Source: an uncultured Desulfobulbaceae bacterium | Lineage (GTDB): Bacteria > Desulfobacterota > Desulfobulbia > Desulfobulbales > Desulfocapsaceae | DNA: 64,000 nucleotides | Assembly: GCA_903887485.1 (NCBI GenBank) | Contig: CAISPV010000003.1 | Span: 1 to 64,000, forward strand | Direction: 5' to 3' | In this document: piece after piece, positions 7,628-16,135 of the stretch | How the letters are laid out: every line of letters begins with the position of its first letter | How positions within the stretch are numbered: the stretch's first letter is position 1 | Notes under the pieces: model-generated | What the model was told of the DNA's origin: nothing | The model's database searches: none | The model's input: the letters and a program-made list of their open reading frames with translations, nothing else | Program-made: the position numbers and the translations under genes

Positions 7628-9031
7628 ATGTCCCAGCCTGTTGCCTCCAGACCCTGGCTTTTTTTTCTCCTGGTGGCCATCGGGGTGTTTCTTTCAACCA
7701 TGGACAGCAGCATGGTCAATGTGGCGCTGCCCACGATTATGCGCAGTTTTGCCACTACCCTGGCCCAGACCGAATGGGTGGCGCTGATTTACCTTCTTAC
7801 GATAACCGTTACTCTCTTGATCTGGGGCAGGCTCTCGGATCGGATCGGCAAGGGAAGGATCTATTTGCTGGGGATGCTGGTTTTCAGCGCAGGATCGGTC
7901 GCCTGCTATCTGGCATCGACCCTCACCATGCTTATTTTCTGTCGTTTTGTCCAGGCATTGGGCGCTTCGATGATGATGTCATCCGGTCCGGCCATTATCA
8001 AGATGGTCTTTCCGGTACACCAGTTGGGCAGAGCTCTGGGGCTTATTGGTCTTGCTACCTCCATTGGCCTGATGAGCGGGCCGGTAATCAGCGGTGTTCT
8101 GATCCGTTTTTTTTCCTGGCGCGCTCTTTTCCTGGTGACCGTGCCTGTCAGCTTGACCTGTTTTGGGGTGGGCTGGTACTGGCTGCTGCCGGCCACCTCC
8201 CTCTCTTCTGGAAGCTCGAAAAAAACAATCTTTGACTGGCCTGGCCTTTTGATCTGGACCCTGCTTATAACTATGACGGTTCTGGCCTCGACCCATCATG
8301 GCGCTTTTTCTCAGGGAATGTTGCTGACAGGGTTTTTGGGGTTTTGTCTCTTGATCTTTCTGTTCAAAGTGGTTGAACAAAAGGCCGCTGAGCCACTCCT
8401 GCCCTTTGTCTTGTTCAGAGATCGCCATTATGCCATTGCCATGATCTGTGCGGCGCTCTCTTTTGCTGTGCTGTTTATGGTCTTGATCCTTATTCCTTTT
8501 TATCTCGATTATGTGCTCAGGCTCCCTGTTGACAGGATTGGTCTGGTGATGATGGCGGTGCCGGTGGCGGTTTTTGTGGTCTCTCCTCTGTCCGGTTGGT
8601 TGTATGACCGGATGGGAGCCAGGTTGCTTACCACCACAGGACTTACTTTCTGTTGTCTTGCCCTGATCTTTCTTTGTTTGCTTGACGAGCACTCAACGGT
8701 GATCGATGTGGCCTGGAGGATGACCCTGCTTGGCGCTGGTCAGGCCTTGTTTCTTTCTCCGAATACGGCCTCTGTCCTGACCACCGCCCATCCGCATCAT
8801 ATCGGTATCACGTCCGGCATGCTGGCCACGGCGCGAAACCTTGGAATGTTGGTCGGAGTTACCCTTGCCGGTCTGGTTTTTGGGGAGGTTTTTTCTTTGT
8901 TGAGCGGGGGGCTGGATCTGAAGGATTTCAGTTCAGTCCATACTGCGGCGTTTATCCAGTCTCTGCGGATAAGTTTTGGTCTGACTGCGGCAGTGGCAAT
9001 GGCTGGCGCCCTGCTATCGGGCCGCAGATAA
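7628..9031 (+). CDS. MFS drug:proton antiporter, DHA2 (14-TM) family
   Basis: An inner-membrane exporter of 467 residues with about fourteen hydrophobic segments. The N-terminus carries the family signature DSSMVNVALPTIM in the first helix and GRLSDRIGKGRIYLLG in the loop between helices two and three (motif A). GSVACYLASTLTMLIFCRFVQALGAS is split over the following helices. These features match the EmrB/QacA group, which expels hydrophobic compounds. I chose the ATG at 7628, which gives the usual short N-terminus, although no Shine-Dalgarno sequence is visible; the frame is open back to a GTG at 7565. There is no EmrA-type partner. It converges on the histidine kinase with a 12-base gap. Confidence 0.88.
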   Translation: MSQPVASRPWLFFLLVAIGVFLSTMDSSMVNVALPTIMRSFATTLAQTEWVALIYLLTITVTLLIWGRLSDRIGKGRIYLLGMLVFSAGSVACYLASTLTMLIFCRFVQALGASMMMSSGPAIIKMVFPVHQLGRALGLIGLATSIGLMSGPVISGVLIRFFSWRALFLVTVPVSLTCFGVGWYWLLPATSLSSGSSKKTIFDWPGLLIWTLLITMTVLASTHHGAFSQGMLLTGFLGFCLLIFLFKVVEQKAAEPLLPFVLFRDRHYAIAMICAALSFAVLFMVLILIPFYLDYVLRLPVDRIGLVMMAVPVAVFVVSPLSGWLYDRMGARLLTTTGLTFCCLALIFLCLLDEHSTVIDVAWRMTLLGAGQALFLSPNTASVLTTAHPHHIGITSGMLATARNLGMLVGVTLAGLVFGEVFSLLSGGLDLKDFSSVHTAAFIQSLRISFGLTAAVAMAGALLSGRR

Positions 9032-9043
9032 TAAACGGGTTAT

Positions 9044-10861
9044 TCAGGATGTAGGTGGATAGCTTCCATTATCCAGTGGCAAGGTTACGGTGGCAACGGT
9101 TCCGCTGACGGGACCTGGTTGGAGTGAAAAAGTGCCCTGGTGTTCAGCGACTATTTTCTTGACCAGGGTCAGCCCCATACCCGTGCCATAAATCTTGGTG
9201 GTGAAAAAAGGGTCTGTCACTCTGGCTATATTGGCATTGGGTATCCCTATGCCGCTGTCAGCGATGATAATCGAGACACTTTCCGGATCTTGCTTGACGT
9301 TGATAGAGAGGAGGCCGCCATTGGGCATGGCTTCAACGGCATTACGGAACAGGTGCAGGAGCATCTGTCTGATCTTCTGGCCGTCGATGTGCAGGGATGG
9401 GCCTGGTTCGTTGAGGTTGAGCTTGTATATAATTCCCTGTTTTTTCATGGTGCCATAGAGCAGCATGACGCTCTTGCGGATCAGCGGATAGAGGGGCTGG
9501 CTGGTTTTCTCGGTCTCGTCTTCCGCGACAAAGTTAAAAAGATCTTCGAGGGTGGATTCAATCTTGGCCGCATCCTGGGCCATGCGGTCAAGAAATTTAA
9601 GGATATCGGGATCGGTGACTTTCCTGGTGAGCAGTGTTGCCGTACCCCCGATGGAGGTGATGGGATTACGGATGGCATGGACCAGTTGCGCCGACATGTG
9701 GCCAAGGGCTGCGTAGCGTTCGGCATCAACCAGCAGATCCTTGTTTTTCTCCAGCTCCTGGGTGACATCTTCCAGCTCCTGCATTTTATGGAGTATGCTG
9801 GTGTAGAGATAACTGTGCTCAATGGCCAGGCTGGCCTGACTGGCAAAGATCTCCAGGTCCATAATATCTCCAGCACTGATTGGGCGCTGGGTGATAAAGT
9901 TGTCGGCGATGATAACGCCCAAGGATTGACTGGGAGAAAAGAGGGGGACGATGATAAAGGTGTCTCCCTGCAACAGGTCAAGGAGCTGGGCGGTGACGGG
10001 GTAATTTGGGGCCTGGCCATGCTCGACAAAGACACTTTTTCGTTCGGCGCAGGCGCGAATGAGGGTATGCTCAGTGGCAGTGGCCGGGATGGAGAGCTCC
10101 CTGATGATCTGGTTTACTCCCTGGCCGGTATCTTGCTTGGAATCTTTGAAATTCTGTATAATGTCGCTTAAGTGCAGATCTTTAATCTTGATTTCTTCCC
10201 AGACGCGGCCTGCCTCTTCCCGTGAAGAGGGGCCGATGGCCAGTCGTCCCTGCAGTATCTGGTGCTCCTGGTCAAAGAGGGCGAGAAAGGCCCGGTTGAA
10301 CTGGAGTCCTTCGCCGGCGGTGATCCCCACCAGAATAGCTTGGAGCACGTCATCCAGTTCCGCGCTGCTCAGATAGGCGGTGTTCATCTTCAGATTGAGT
10401 TGATGGAGGAACTGGGTACGGACGTTGGTGGTCTCTAATTTTTGCTGGTAGATACGGTTATCAATAACCAGTCGTCGTTTTTCCAGGGTGGCATTAATGG
10501 CGTGATAAAGGTCCACCAGGTGCATGGGTTTGGTCAGGTAGTCATCAGCGCCCAGCCGCAGACAGGAAAGCGCAGTTTGCAGGTCAGCGGTGCCGGTGAT
10601 CATGATAATGGCCAGATCCGGGTAGTGGAGGACCAACTCCGGCAGGATCTCGATGCCGCTGCGGTCGGGCAGTCCTATGTCGAGCAGGGCAAGGGCAACA
10701 TTGCTGGTGGGCAGCAGGTTGAATAATTCTGCGGCGGTCGTGGCATGGAGAACGGTAAATCCTTGGCTGCTGAGAAAATCCTGAAAGAGAATGAAGATAT
10801 CCGGCGAATCATCAACAACAACGATCACCTCATCAGGATTAATAAGTTGAATTGGCTGCAT
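9044..10861 (-). CDS. Hybrid sensor protein: receiver, GAF and histidine kinase
   Basis: A soluble 605-residue signalling protein with the receiver domain first. Residues 10-125 form the receiver, with acidic pocket DD (17-18), phospho-acceptor D61 and K111. A GAF-like sensor spans roughly 165-350, and a coiled linker 355-385 follows. The dimerisation domain has phosphorylatable H395 in LVHAIRNPITSIGG. The ATPase domain shows LFRNAVEAMPNGG (N box), DSGIGIPN (G1), DPFFTTK (F box) and GTGMGLTLVKK (G2). It has no membrane segment, so it senses a cytoplasmic signal or receives phosphate from another kinase. No output regulator is adjacent. The ATG has a poor ribosome-binding site. The 179 bases upstream, shared with a divergent gene, show nothing I can name. 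Confidence 0.92.
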   Translation of the reverse strand: MQPIQLINPDEVIVVVDDSPDIFILFQDFLSSQGFTVLHATTAAELFNLLPTSNVALALLDIGLPDRSGIEILPELVLHYPDLAIIMITGTADLQTALSCLRLGADDYLTKPMHLVDLYHAINATLEKRRLVIDNRIYQQKLETTNVRTQFLHQLNLKMNTAYLSSAELDDVLQAILVGITAGEGLQFNRAFLALFDQEHQILQGRLAIGPSSREEAGRVWEEIKIKDLHLSDIIQNFKDSKQDTGQGVNQIIRELSIPATATEHTLIRACAERKSVFVEHGQAPNYPVTAQLLDLLQGDTFIIVPLFSPSQSLGVIIADNFITQRPISAGDIMDLEIFASQASLAIEHSYLYTSILHKMQELEDVTQELEKNKDLLVDAERYAALGHMSAQLVHAIRNPITSIGGTATLLTRKVTDPDILKFLDRMAQDAAKIESTLEDLFNFVAEDETEKTSQPLYPLIRKSVMLLYGTMKKQGIIYKLNLNEPGPSLHIDGQKIRQMLLHLFRNAVEAMPNGGLLSINVKQDPESVSIIIADSGIGIPNANIARVTDPFFTTKIYGTGMGLTLVKKIVAEHQGTFSLQPGPVSGTVATVTLPLDNGSYPPTS

Positions 10862-11040
10862 GGAAGTAGTTTGTTGGCAACATGAAGTCTGATTGTGACC
10901 AAGAAGGCGTCTGATTTTTATTATAATTTTTTTGATTGTACCGCCTTGGTTGAAAAATAAAAGGAAAAATCGTATAACCCGTCATCAATGGATTTGTTTT
11001 TGGTGATTGGTTTTGCTGTTTTAGAGAAAAAGAGGGTGTA

Positions 11041-11442
11041 GTGGCAGAGGTAAGTGACGCAGAACTGAAGAAAGTGATCGGGGATTTCCTGGATATGGGG
11101 CATGTGGAGAATATTACGGCCATGTTCCGCCAGGAACCAAGATACTATGACTGGACCGGGGAGATCCTGAATGATCCGCGTTTTCAGGTACGGCTTGGGG
11201 TCTCTGTCCTTTTTGAGGAATTACGCCTTTTGCAGCCTGAGAAGATTGATCTGGCCATCCCGTCGCTTCTGGCCCTTCTGCATGCTGTGCCACCGGCGCC
11301 CTCGTATGCGCGGGGTGAGGCGGTCAGTGTTCTGGCCATTATCGGCAGTGATGCGGCCATGGTCGCAATCCGGGCCATGGCCGCAGATTCTGACTCCTTG
11401 GTTGCGGAAGTGGTCAAGGATATCCTGGGAGAGGGCGCGTGA
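11041..11442 (+). CDS. HEAT-repeat-like small protein
   Basis: A 133-residue all-helical protein. Its second half looks like HEAT/PBS lyase repeats: FQVRLGVSVLFEELRLLQPE, then YARGEAVSVLAIIGSDAAMV, then DSDSLVAEVVKDILGEGA, each a helix pair with alanine and valine spacing. Such repeats serve as protein-binding scaffolds. It starts at a GTG with GAGGG five bases upstream. Its stop overlaps the GTG start of the DinG-like helicase (GTGA), so the two are translationally coupled and may act together, although no function is established. Confidence 0.75.
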   Translation: MAEVSDAELKKVIGDFLDMGHVENITAMFRQEPRYYDWTGEILNDPRFQVRLGVSVLFEELRLLQPEKIDLAIPSLLALLHAVPPAPSYARGEAVSVLAIIGSDAAMVAIRAMAADSDSLVAEVVKDILGEGA

Positions 11443-13400
11443 AGGAGATTTTTGCAAGCGGCGGGCTGCTGGCCCGGCATCTGTCGGGCTTTGAGGCACG
11501 TTCCGGCCAGTTGCAGATGGCGGAGGCGGTGGCCGCAACCCTGGCGGCCGGTGAAAAGGGTGGGGCCGAGGGGCTGCGGGCCAGGGTGCTGCTGGTTGAG
11601 GCCGAAACAGGCATCGGCAAAACCCTGGCCTATCTCATCCCGGCCCTGCTCTCTGGTCAGCGGGTGGTGGTCTCAACCGCCACCATCAATCTTCAGGATC
11701 AGATCCTGAACAAGGAGATCCCCCTGATCGAGCGGGTCTTGGGGCGATCGGCTGCGGCTTTGTGTGTCAAAGGGCGGCAGAATTATCTCTGTCTCTATCG
11801 CTGGAATCAGTATCGCAGCTCGCCGCAGCTCTCGCTGGTCGAGGACGCCGACATCAGCAGGATCAAACAATGGCTGGAAAAAACGGGTAGTGGCGATCGG
11901 TCTGAACTTTCCTGGCTGGCTGACGGCTCTCTGCTTTGGCCCAAGATTTCGGCACAATCCAGTCAGTGTCTGGGCAGTGACTGTCCTGATGCTGCCTCCT
12001 GTTTTGTCAATCAGTTGCGCAAACAGGCCGGTTCGGCTCGGCTGCTGATCGTTAATCATCATCTCTTCTTCTCTGATCTGGCTCTGCGTCAGGCTGGTTT
12101 TGCCGAGATCCTGCCCCGCTATCAGGTGGTGATTTTTGATGAGGCCCATCATTTGGAGGGGGTGGCCACGCAATTTTTCGGCAAGAGCTTCAGTCAGTAT
12201 CAGCTTCTGGATTTGGTTACTGATATCGAGCGTCAGGCCGAGGCTGATCTTCCGAGCAAAAGTCGTGACCCAATCATCGCCTTTGCCCGAGGGCTCATGC
12301 CACGCTTGGAACGATTCACCCTGCTTTTTCCCGCCCAGCGCGGCCGGTATCCACTGGCGGAGGTGATTGCCGGCAATGGATCCTGGGCCCAGGAGGTGGA
12401 GGGGTTGGCAACAGGGCTTGAACAGCTGGCCAAACTGCTGGCAGCTCAGGCCGCAACTGGCGAGGTCTGGAATATTCTCAGCACGCGGGCGGCGGAACTT
12501 GAGGCCAACCTGCGTCATATCTGTTTGCCGCCGGAGAAGGGGGAGGGGGATCGCTTTGTCCATTGGTATGAGCGGCGGGAGCGGACGATCACCCTCTCTG
12601 CCACCCCGGTTCGGATTGCCGAGGAACTGGAAAAGACGCTCTACTCCTCGGTACAGAGCTGTGTTATGACCTCGGCGACCCTGTCTGCCGGCGGGGATTT
12701 TTCCTACGTTAAGGAACGTCTGGGGCTGGATGCAACAGCTACGACCCTGCAATTTCACTCCCCTTTTGACTATGAGAGACGAACGCTGCTTTATGTGCCG
12801 GAAAAGGATTTTCCGGAGCCAGCCGATGCATCCTATAATGACCGGGTGTGCCAGCGGGTGCTGGAACTCCTGCAGATCAGTCAGGGGCGGGCCCTGGTTC
12901 TGTTTACCAGTCTCAAGGCTATGGAGATGATGGCGGAATTTTTGGAGTCCCGGCTTTCCTATCCCGTTCTGGTGCAGGGTCGGGCCTCACGACAGGCCCT
13001 GCTGGCCCGTTTTAAGGAAACCACGGACTCGGTGCTGCTGGCGGTTGCCAGTTTCTGGGAAGGGGTGGACGTGCCGGGTGATTCCCTGAGCTGTGTGATC
13101 ATCGATAAGCTGCCCTTTGAGGTGCCAAGCGATCCGGTGATTCAGGCCCGGATCCAGGCCATTACCGATGGCGGCGGCAAACCTTTTTTTGATTTTCAGG
13201 TGCCCCGTGCCATCCTCACCCTGCGTCAGGGGGTGGGCCGACTTATGCGGGCGGCCACTGATTGCGGGGTGATCGCGATTATGGATGTCCGGCTGTTCAC
13301 CAAGGCCTATGGCCGCAGCTTTCGGGCCAGTCTGCCGCCTTCGCCGGTGGTGCGGAGTTTGGTGGATGTGCGGACTTTTTTTGAACATAAATGTGATTAA
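11439..13400 (+). CDS. DinG/XPD-family iron-sulfur DNA helicase
   Basis: A superfamily 2 helicase of 653 residues that would unwind DNA 5' to 3'. Walker A is EAETGIGKT (54-62). Four cysteines (119, 178, 183 and 189) lie in the spacing of the 4Fe-4S domain of XPD/DinG proteins (NYLC, then QCLGSDCPDAASCF). DEAH is at 235-238. Later motifs include MTSATLS, VLFTSLKAMEMM, SFWEGVDVPG and the arginine-finger motif LRQGVGRLMR. It acts in replication-transcription conflict and repair in studied species. The start codon is GTG, overlapping the stop of the HEAT-like gene. It precedes the prenyl synthase by 27 bases. Confidence 0.93.
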   Translation: MKEIFASGGLLARHLSGFEARSGQLQMAEAVAATLAAGEKGGAEGLRARVLLVEAETGIGKTLAYLIPALLSGQRVVVSTATINLQDQILNKEIPLIERVLGRSAAALCVKGRQNYLCLYRWNQYRSSPQLSLVEDADISRIKQWLEKTGSGDRSELSWLADGSLLWPKISAQSSQCLGSDCPDAASCFVNQLRKQAGSARLLIVNHHLFFSDLALRQAGFAEILPRYQVVIFDEAHHLEGVATQFFGKSFSQYQLLDLVTDIERQAEADLPSKSRDPIIAFARGLMPRLERFTLLFPAQRGRYPLAEVIAGNGSWAQEVEGLATGLEQLAKLLAAQAATGEVWNILSTRAAELEANLRHICLPPEKGEGDRFVHWYERRERTITLSATPVRIAEELEKTLYSSVQSCVMTSATLSAGGDFSYVKERLGLDATATTLQFHSPFDYERRTLLYVPEKDFPEPADASYNDRVCQRVLELLQISQGRALVLFTSLKAMEMMAEFLESRLSYPVLVQGRASRQALLARFKETTDSVLLAVASFWEGVDVPGDSLSCVIIDKLPFEVPSDPVIQARIQAITDGGGKPFFDFQVPRAILTLRQGVGRLMRAATDCGVIAIMDVRLFTKAYGRSFRASLPPSPVVRSLVDVRTFFEHKCD

Positions 13401-13427
13401 ATGCGATTCGCATGGTAAGCCGGGGGC

Positions 13428-14474
13428 ATGAAGGATATGGGAGCAACAGGGCAATTTGCCGGGGCGGTGGATGGGGCAGGATTGAAGACTGCCATTGCCC
13501 CTGATGTGGCGAGGATTGATCAGGCCATGCAGGCTGATCTGGCCGCCTTAAAAGGCGATACGGCCGCGCTGCTTAATGAGGTACTGCACTATGGCCTTTT
13601 TAATGGCGGCAAGCGGATCCGGCCGCTGCTCACCGTACTTTGTTTCCGTTTGTGCGGCGGCGGGGAGGGGAAGAGTCAGGTGGATATCTATCGTCTGGCC
13701 ATGGCCTTCGAGTATCTCCATTGCGCGACCCTGTTCCATGATGATGTGATTGATCAGGCGCTCACCCGTCGGGGCCGGCCGGCAGTCAATGTGGCCTATG
13801 GGGAGACGGCGGCGATCCTGGCCGGGGATTTTCTCCATGCCCGGTCGATGTTGCTGGTGGGAAGGGGGGGTGGGATTCAGGCCCTGGAGATCTTCTGCAA
13901 GGCTACAACCGCCATGGTCGACGGTGAATTTCTGCAGCTCCATAATGCCAGCAACTACAACCTGGCGGAAGCAGATTATTTTACGGTGATCATGGGTAAG
14001 ACGGCGCGGCTCATCGGGGCCGCCTGTGAGATCGGGGCCCTGGTGGCAGGCGCAGATGCTGCGGCCCAGCAGGCATTACGCAACTATGGTCTCCATCTTG
14101 GCTGCGCCTTTCAGATCATTGATGACCTTCTTGATTATCTGGGGGATGAGGCCAGTACCGGTAAGTCGGTGGGCAATGATTTTCAGGAGGGGAAGATGAC
14201 CCTGCCCCTGATCGTCGCCATGACCAGGGCGGAAGATCAGGATCGGGAGCGATTACTCTTCATGCTGGCAAGTGCTGAGGAGCGGAAGGGAGGTTTTGCT
14301 GAGGCCTGCGCCCTGATTGCCCGCTATGATGGCTTTGTCCTGGCCAGGCAGAAGGCCGCAGAGATGATTGCCTCGGCCCTGGCGCAGTTGCATAGCTTCG
14401 ATCAGGCGGCAGTCGAGCAGGAAATGGCGGTGTTGGAAATGTTGGCTCATTATGTCTTGAGCCGGAATAAATAG
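13428..14474 (+). CDS. ispB: Long-chain trans-prenyl diphosphate synthase
   Basis: It extends farnesyl diphosphate with isopentenyl units to make the side chain of a respiratory quinone (menaquinone in this group). The two aspartate-rich motifs are clear: DDVID at 105-109 in HDDVIDQALTRRGRPA, and DDLLD at 232-236 in FQIIDDLLDYLGDEASTGK. GGKRIRP at 60-66 binds diphosphate. KMTLPLI follows the second motif. The length of 348 includes an N-terminal extension of about 20 residues relative to most homologues. A second ATG at 13437 is possible, and neither start has an ideal Shine-Dalgarno spacing. Chain length cannot be predicted safely from sequence alone, so the gene symbol is by family. Confidence 0.88.
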   Translation: MKDMGATGQFAGAVDGAGLKTAIAPDVARIDQAMQADLAALKGDTAALLNEVLHYGLFNGGKRIRPLLTVLCFRLCGGGEGKSQVDIYRLAMAFEYLHCATLFHDDVIDQALTRRGRPAVNVAYGETAAILAGDFLHARSMLLVGRGGGIQALEIFCKATTAMVDGEFLQLHNASNYNLAEADYFTVIMGKTARLIGAACEIGALVAGADAAAQQALRNYGLHLGCAFQIIDDLLDYLGDEASTGKSVGNDFQEGKMTLPLIVAMTRAEDQDRERLLFMLASAEERKGGFAEACALIARYDGFVLARQKAAEMIASALAQLHSFDQAAVEQEMAVLEMLAHYVLSRNK

Positions 14475-14513
14475 TGACGGCTGTGACCGGGACAGGTCAG
14501 TGGAGATGCAAAG

Positions 14514-14690
14514 ATGGAGAGGAAAAAGGTGGTCAGGAAAAGAGGTGCCGGCCGTAAAAAAAGGACAAGAAGATGGCTGGTTGGCCGGAAAATCATTCCA
14601 TTTTCCCTGCTTTTCCTTCTCCTGTTCTTTTCAGTGGCCGTGGTCGGGTATGTGATCTTCTTCCGCGCCACCCTGATCACGCCACTTTGA
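14514..14690 (+). CDS. Small basic single-pass membrane protein, 58 aa
   Basis: A short ORF 39 bases after ispB. The N-terminal 25 residues are strongly basic (MERKKVVRKRGAGRKKRTRR) and are followed by one hydrophobic segment around residues 29-50 (SLLFLLLFFSVAVVGYVIFF). The product ends in TLITPL. A Shine-Dalgarno GGAG at 14502-14505 lies 8 bases from the ATG. The positive-inside arrangement predicts a cytoplasmic N-terminus. It probably shares the ispB transcript. I do not recognise a family. Confidence 0.6.
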   Translation: MERKKVVRKRGAGRKKRTRRWLVGRKIIPFSLLFLLLFFSVAVVGYVIFFRATLITPL

Positions 14691-14828
14691 GCTAGGCGGA
14701 AATCTCATGGCTCGGGGGCACTTGCAATTTGAATTCACCACATTATGCTCTCTTTGTGGTGCTATCTTAGCATTTTGGAAGCCTGACCCCTTTCTCTGGT
14801 ACTTGTAGTTTGTCGCTGCGCAAATAGA

Positions 14829-15266
14829 TTAGTATCCTGTCCCCGGAATTCCCAGCCTTGGGTCGTCACTCTTGATGCAACGACTTGCCGTCCAAGCATC
14901 GACATTTGCGTTGGCTCTTTCAGTCGTCCACCTCATGTGTTTTAACACAGCCGAATCCTTATTCGCGCCGACGGCTTTGATGTAGTCCTCACTGGACTTG
15001 GAGTAGAAGCTGTGTTCTGTCATAAGGAGGGTATTTTTAACCGCTTCGCACTCAGACGCAGAATCATAGGCACCTTGTTGCCACCATTGAGATAGCGGTT
15101 TGGTGTCGAGAATTTTGTAGCCCTGTAAATATGCTGCGCTCTCATTGAAGTCACTGCTGGGGGGAACGAGTAAATACCACCCTGACGCAGCGTATGCAGA
15201 TGGCGCTGTGACCAGTACCACGAAGATAAGCGCCGTCCCACCGAAAAGTCGTACGATACAGTTCAT
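14829..15266 (-). CDS. Secreted hypothetical protein in an integron-like cassette
   Basis: A 145-residue protein with a signal peptide (MNCIVRLFGGTALIFVVLV, cleavage likely after SAYA) and a mature domain beginning SGWYLLVPPSSDFNE. Two cysteines in the mature part (in SECEAVKN and SRCIKSDD) could form a disulfide. I do not recognise a family. A GGAGG site lies a few bases before the ATG. The reading frame begins only about 30 bases after an attC-like site (15295-15361), the arrangement of a promoterless gene cassette. No attC-like sequence follows the stop codon, so the cassette looks truncated on that side. Base composition is more even than in the GC-rich neighbours. Confidence 0.75.
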   Translation of the reverse strand: MNCIVRLFGGTALIFVVLVTAPSAYAASGWYLLVPPSSDFNESAAYLQGYKILDTKPLSQWWQQGAYDSASECEAVKNTLLMTEHSFYSKSSEDYIKAVGANKDSAVLKHMRWTTERANANVDAWTASRCIKSDDPRLGIPGTGY

Positions 15267-15294
15267 TTATTTTCCTCCAGCAACGTTGCATTGC

Positions 15295-15361
15295 GCATAA
15301 CGTCTGAATTCACCGGCCTGCGCGGCTTTTCGCGCAGGTCCGGTGGAATGATGGGTTGGGC
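15295..15361 (-). repeat. attC-like recombination site 1
   Basis: On the minus strand the 67-base site starts with GCCCAAC and ends with GTTATGC, the R-box pair of integron attC sites. Between them an imperfect palindrome folds: ACCGGACCTGCGCG pairs with CGCGCAGGCCGGT, leaving one unpaired A, and the apical loop is AAAAGC. The unpaired base and the short central loop are typical of attC. It starts 12 bases after the HNH stop codon and is followed directly by the next gene's leader, as expected for a cassette boundary. Confidence 0.75.
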
Positions 15362-15373
15362 AGCTTTGCAGCA

Positions 15374-16135
15374 TTACGCAGGGTTCTTAACCAAAGTTCT
15401 TAGAGCTTCAAGGGATAACGGGCTCGGGCGCTTGCGATGAACGATGCTGTGGCAATTTGAGCACAGTACGACGAGATCACTTGTTGGGTCGACGGAGGCT
15501 GCACCGCCAAGAGAACTTATAGGTTTTGTGTGATGAACTTCGATGAACCCCGCGCCAATAGCACCGTACTTTGTTTCAAAGTTGAATCCGCACCCCATGC
15601 ACACGAGGCCATGAACACGGATAGCGGCAGCACGCAACTGCGGGCTACGCTCGTAGGTGTTTGTCCAGCGCTGTGTTTGTTGCCCCTCGACAAGCGCTGT
15701 CTCTCCAGAAAGAGCATTGTCGTCGGATATTTGATGATTGGAAGCGAGAGCCGTTACAGCAGCGAGGGCAACCGGGTTGAAGTGGTGAAACTGTCTTTGC
15801 GAACCTAGTCTTGATGCCAAGGACGCAAAATGACTTCTGCCCGTTTCTGTAACAAGCCAGTGGTTCCACTTCTGGTTAGAAATGTAGCCCTCCGCAGCCA
15901 AGTGACGCCTGATTTGGGCGAGGTCATTTCTCCAATACAGTTCATCTCGCGTTGCGCATTGTTCCAAGTCACTAGGCGAGAACTTCATAAGTTCTGCGCG
16001 TTCGATCTCATCAAGAACTTGGTTTTTCGTTCCATCTCCGCCTAGCCGAATGATCGCGGCGAGAACGATTAGTCGCTTCTCTTCTTCACGCGTCATTGGC
16101 TTCCCCAAGATGCCCAACGTAGAATCTGCGCTCAA
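15374..16135 (-). CDS. HNH endonuclease with N-terminal helical domain
   Basis: A 253-residue predicted nuclease. The C-terminal third has a zinc-stabilised HNH fold: C179xxC182, then VHH (200-202) before TKPIS, D220, and C225xxC228H with H233. This resembles McrA-type and similar restriction nucleases. Residues 15-110 (EEEKRLIVLAAIIRLGG, then RRHLAAEGYISNQKWNHW) look like a winged-helix domain related to those in front of restriction endonuclease modules. The ATG overlaps the stop codon of the upstream HEPN-like gene by four bases (ATGA), so both are made from one message. An attC-like site follows the stop. This placement suggests a two-gene defence module carried as a cassette, which is an inference. 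Confidence 0.82.
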   Translation of the reverse strand: MSADSTLGILGKPMTREEEKRLIVLAAIIRLGGDGTKNQVLDEIERAELMKFSPSDLEQCATRDELYWRNDLAQIRRHLAAEGYISNQKWNHWLVTETGRSHFASLASRLGSQRQFHHFNPVALAAVTALASNHQISDDNALSGETALVEGQQTQRWTNTYERSPQLRAAAIRVHGLVCMGCGFNFETKYGAIGAGFIEVHHTKPISSLGGAASVDPTSDLVVLCSNCHSIVHRKRPSPLSLEALRTLVKNPA

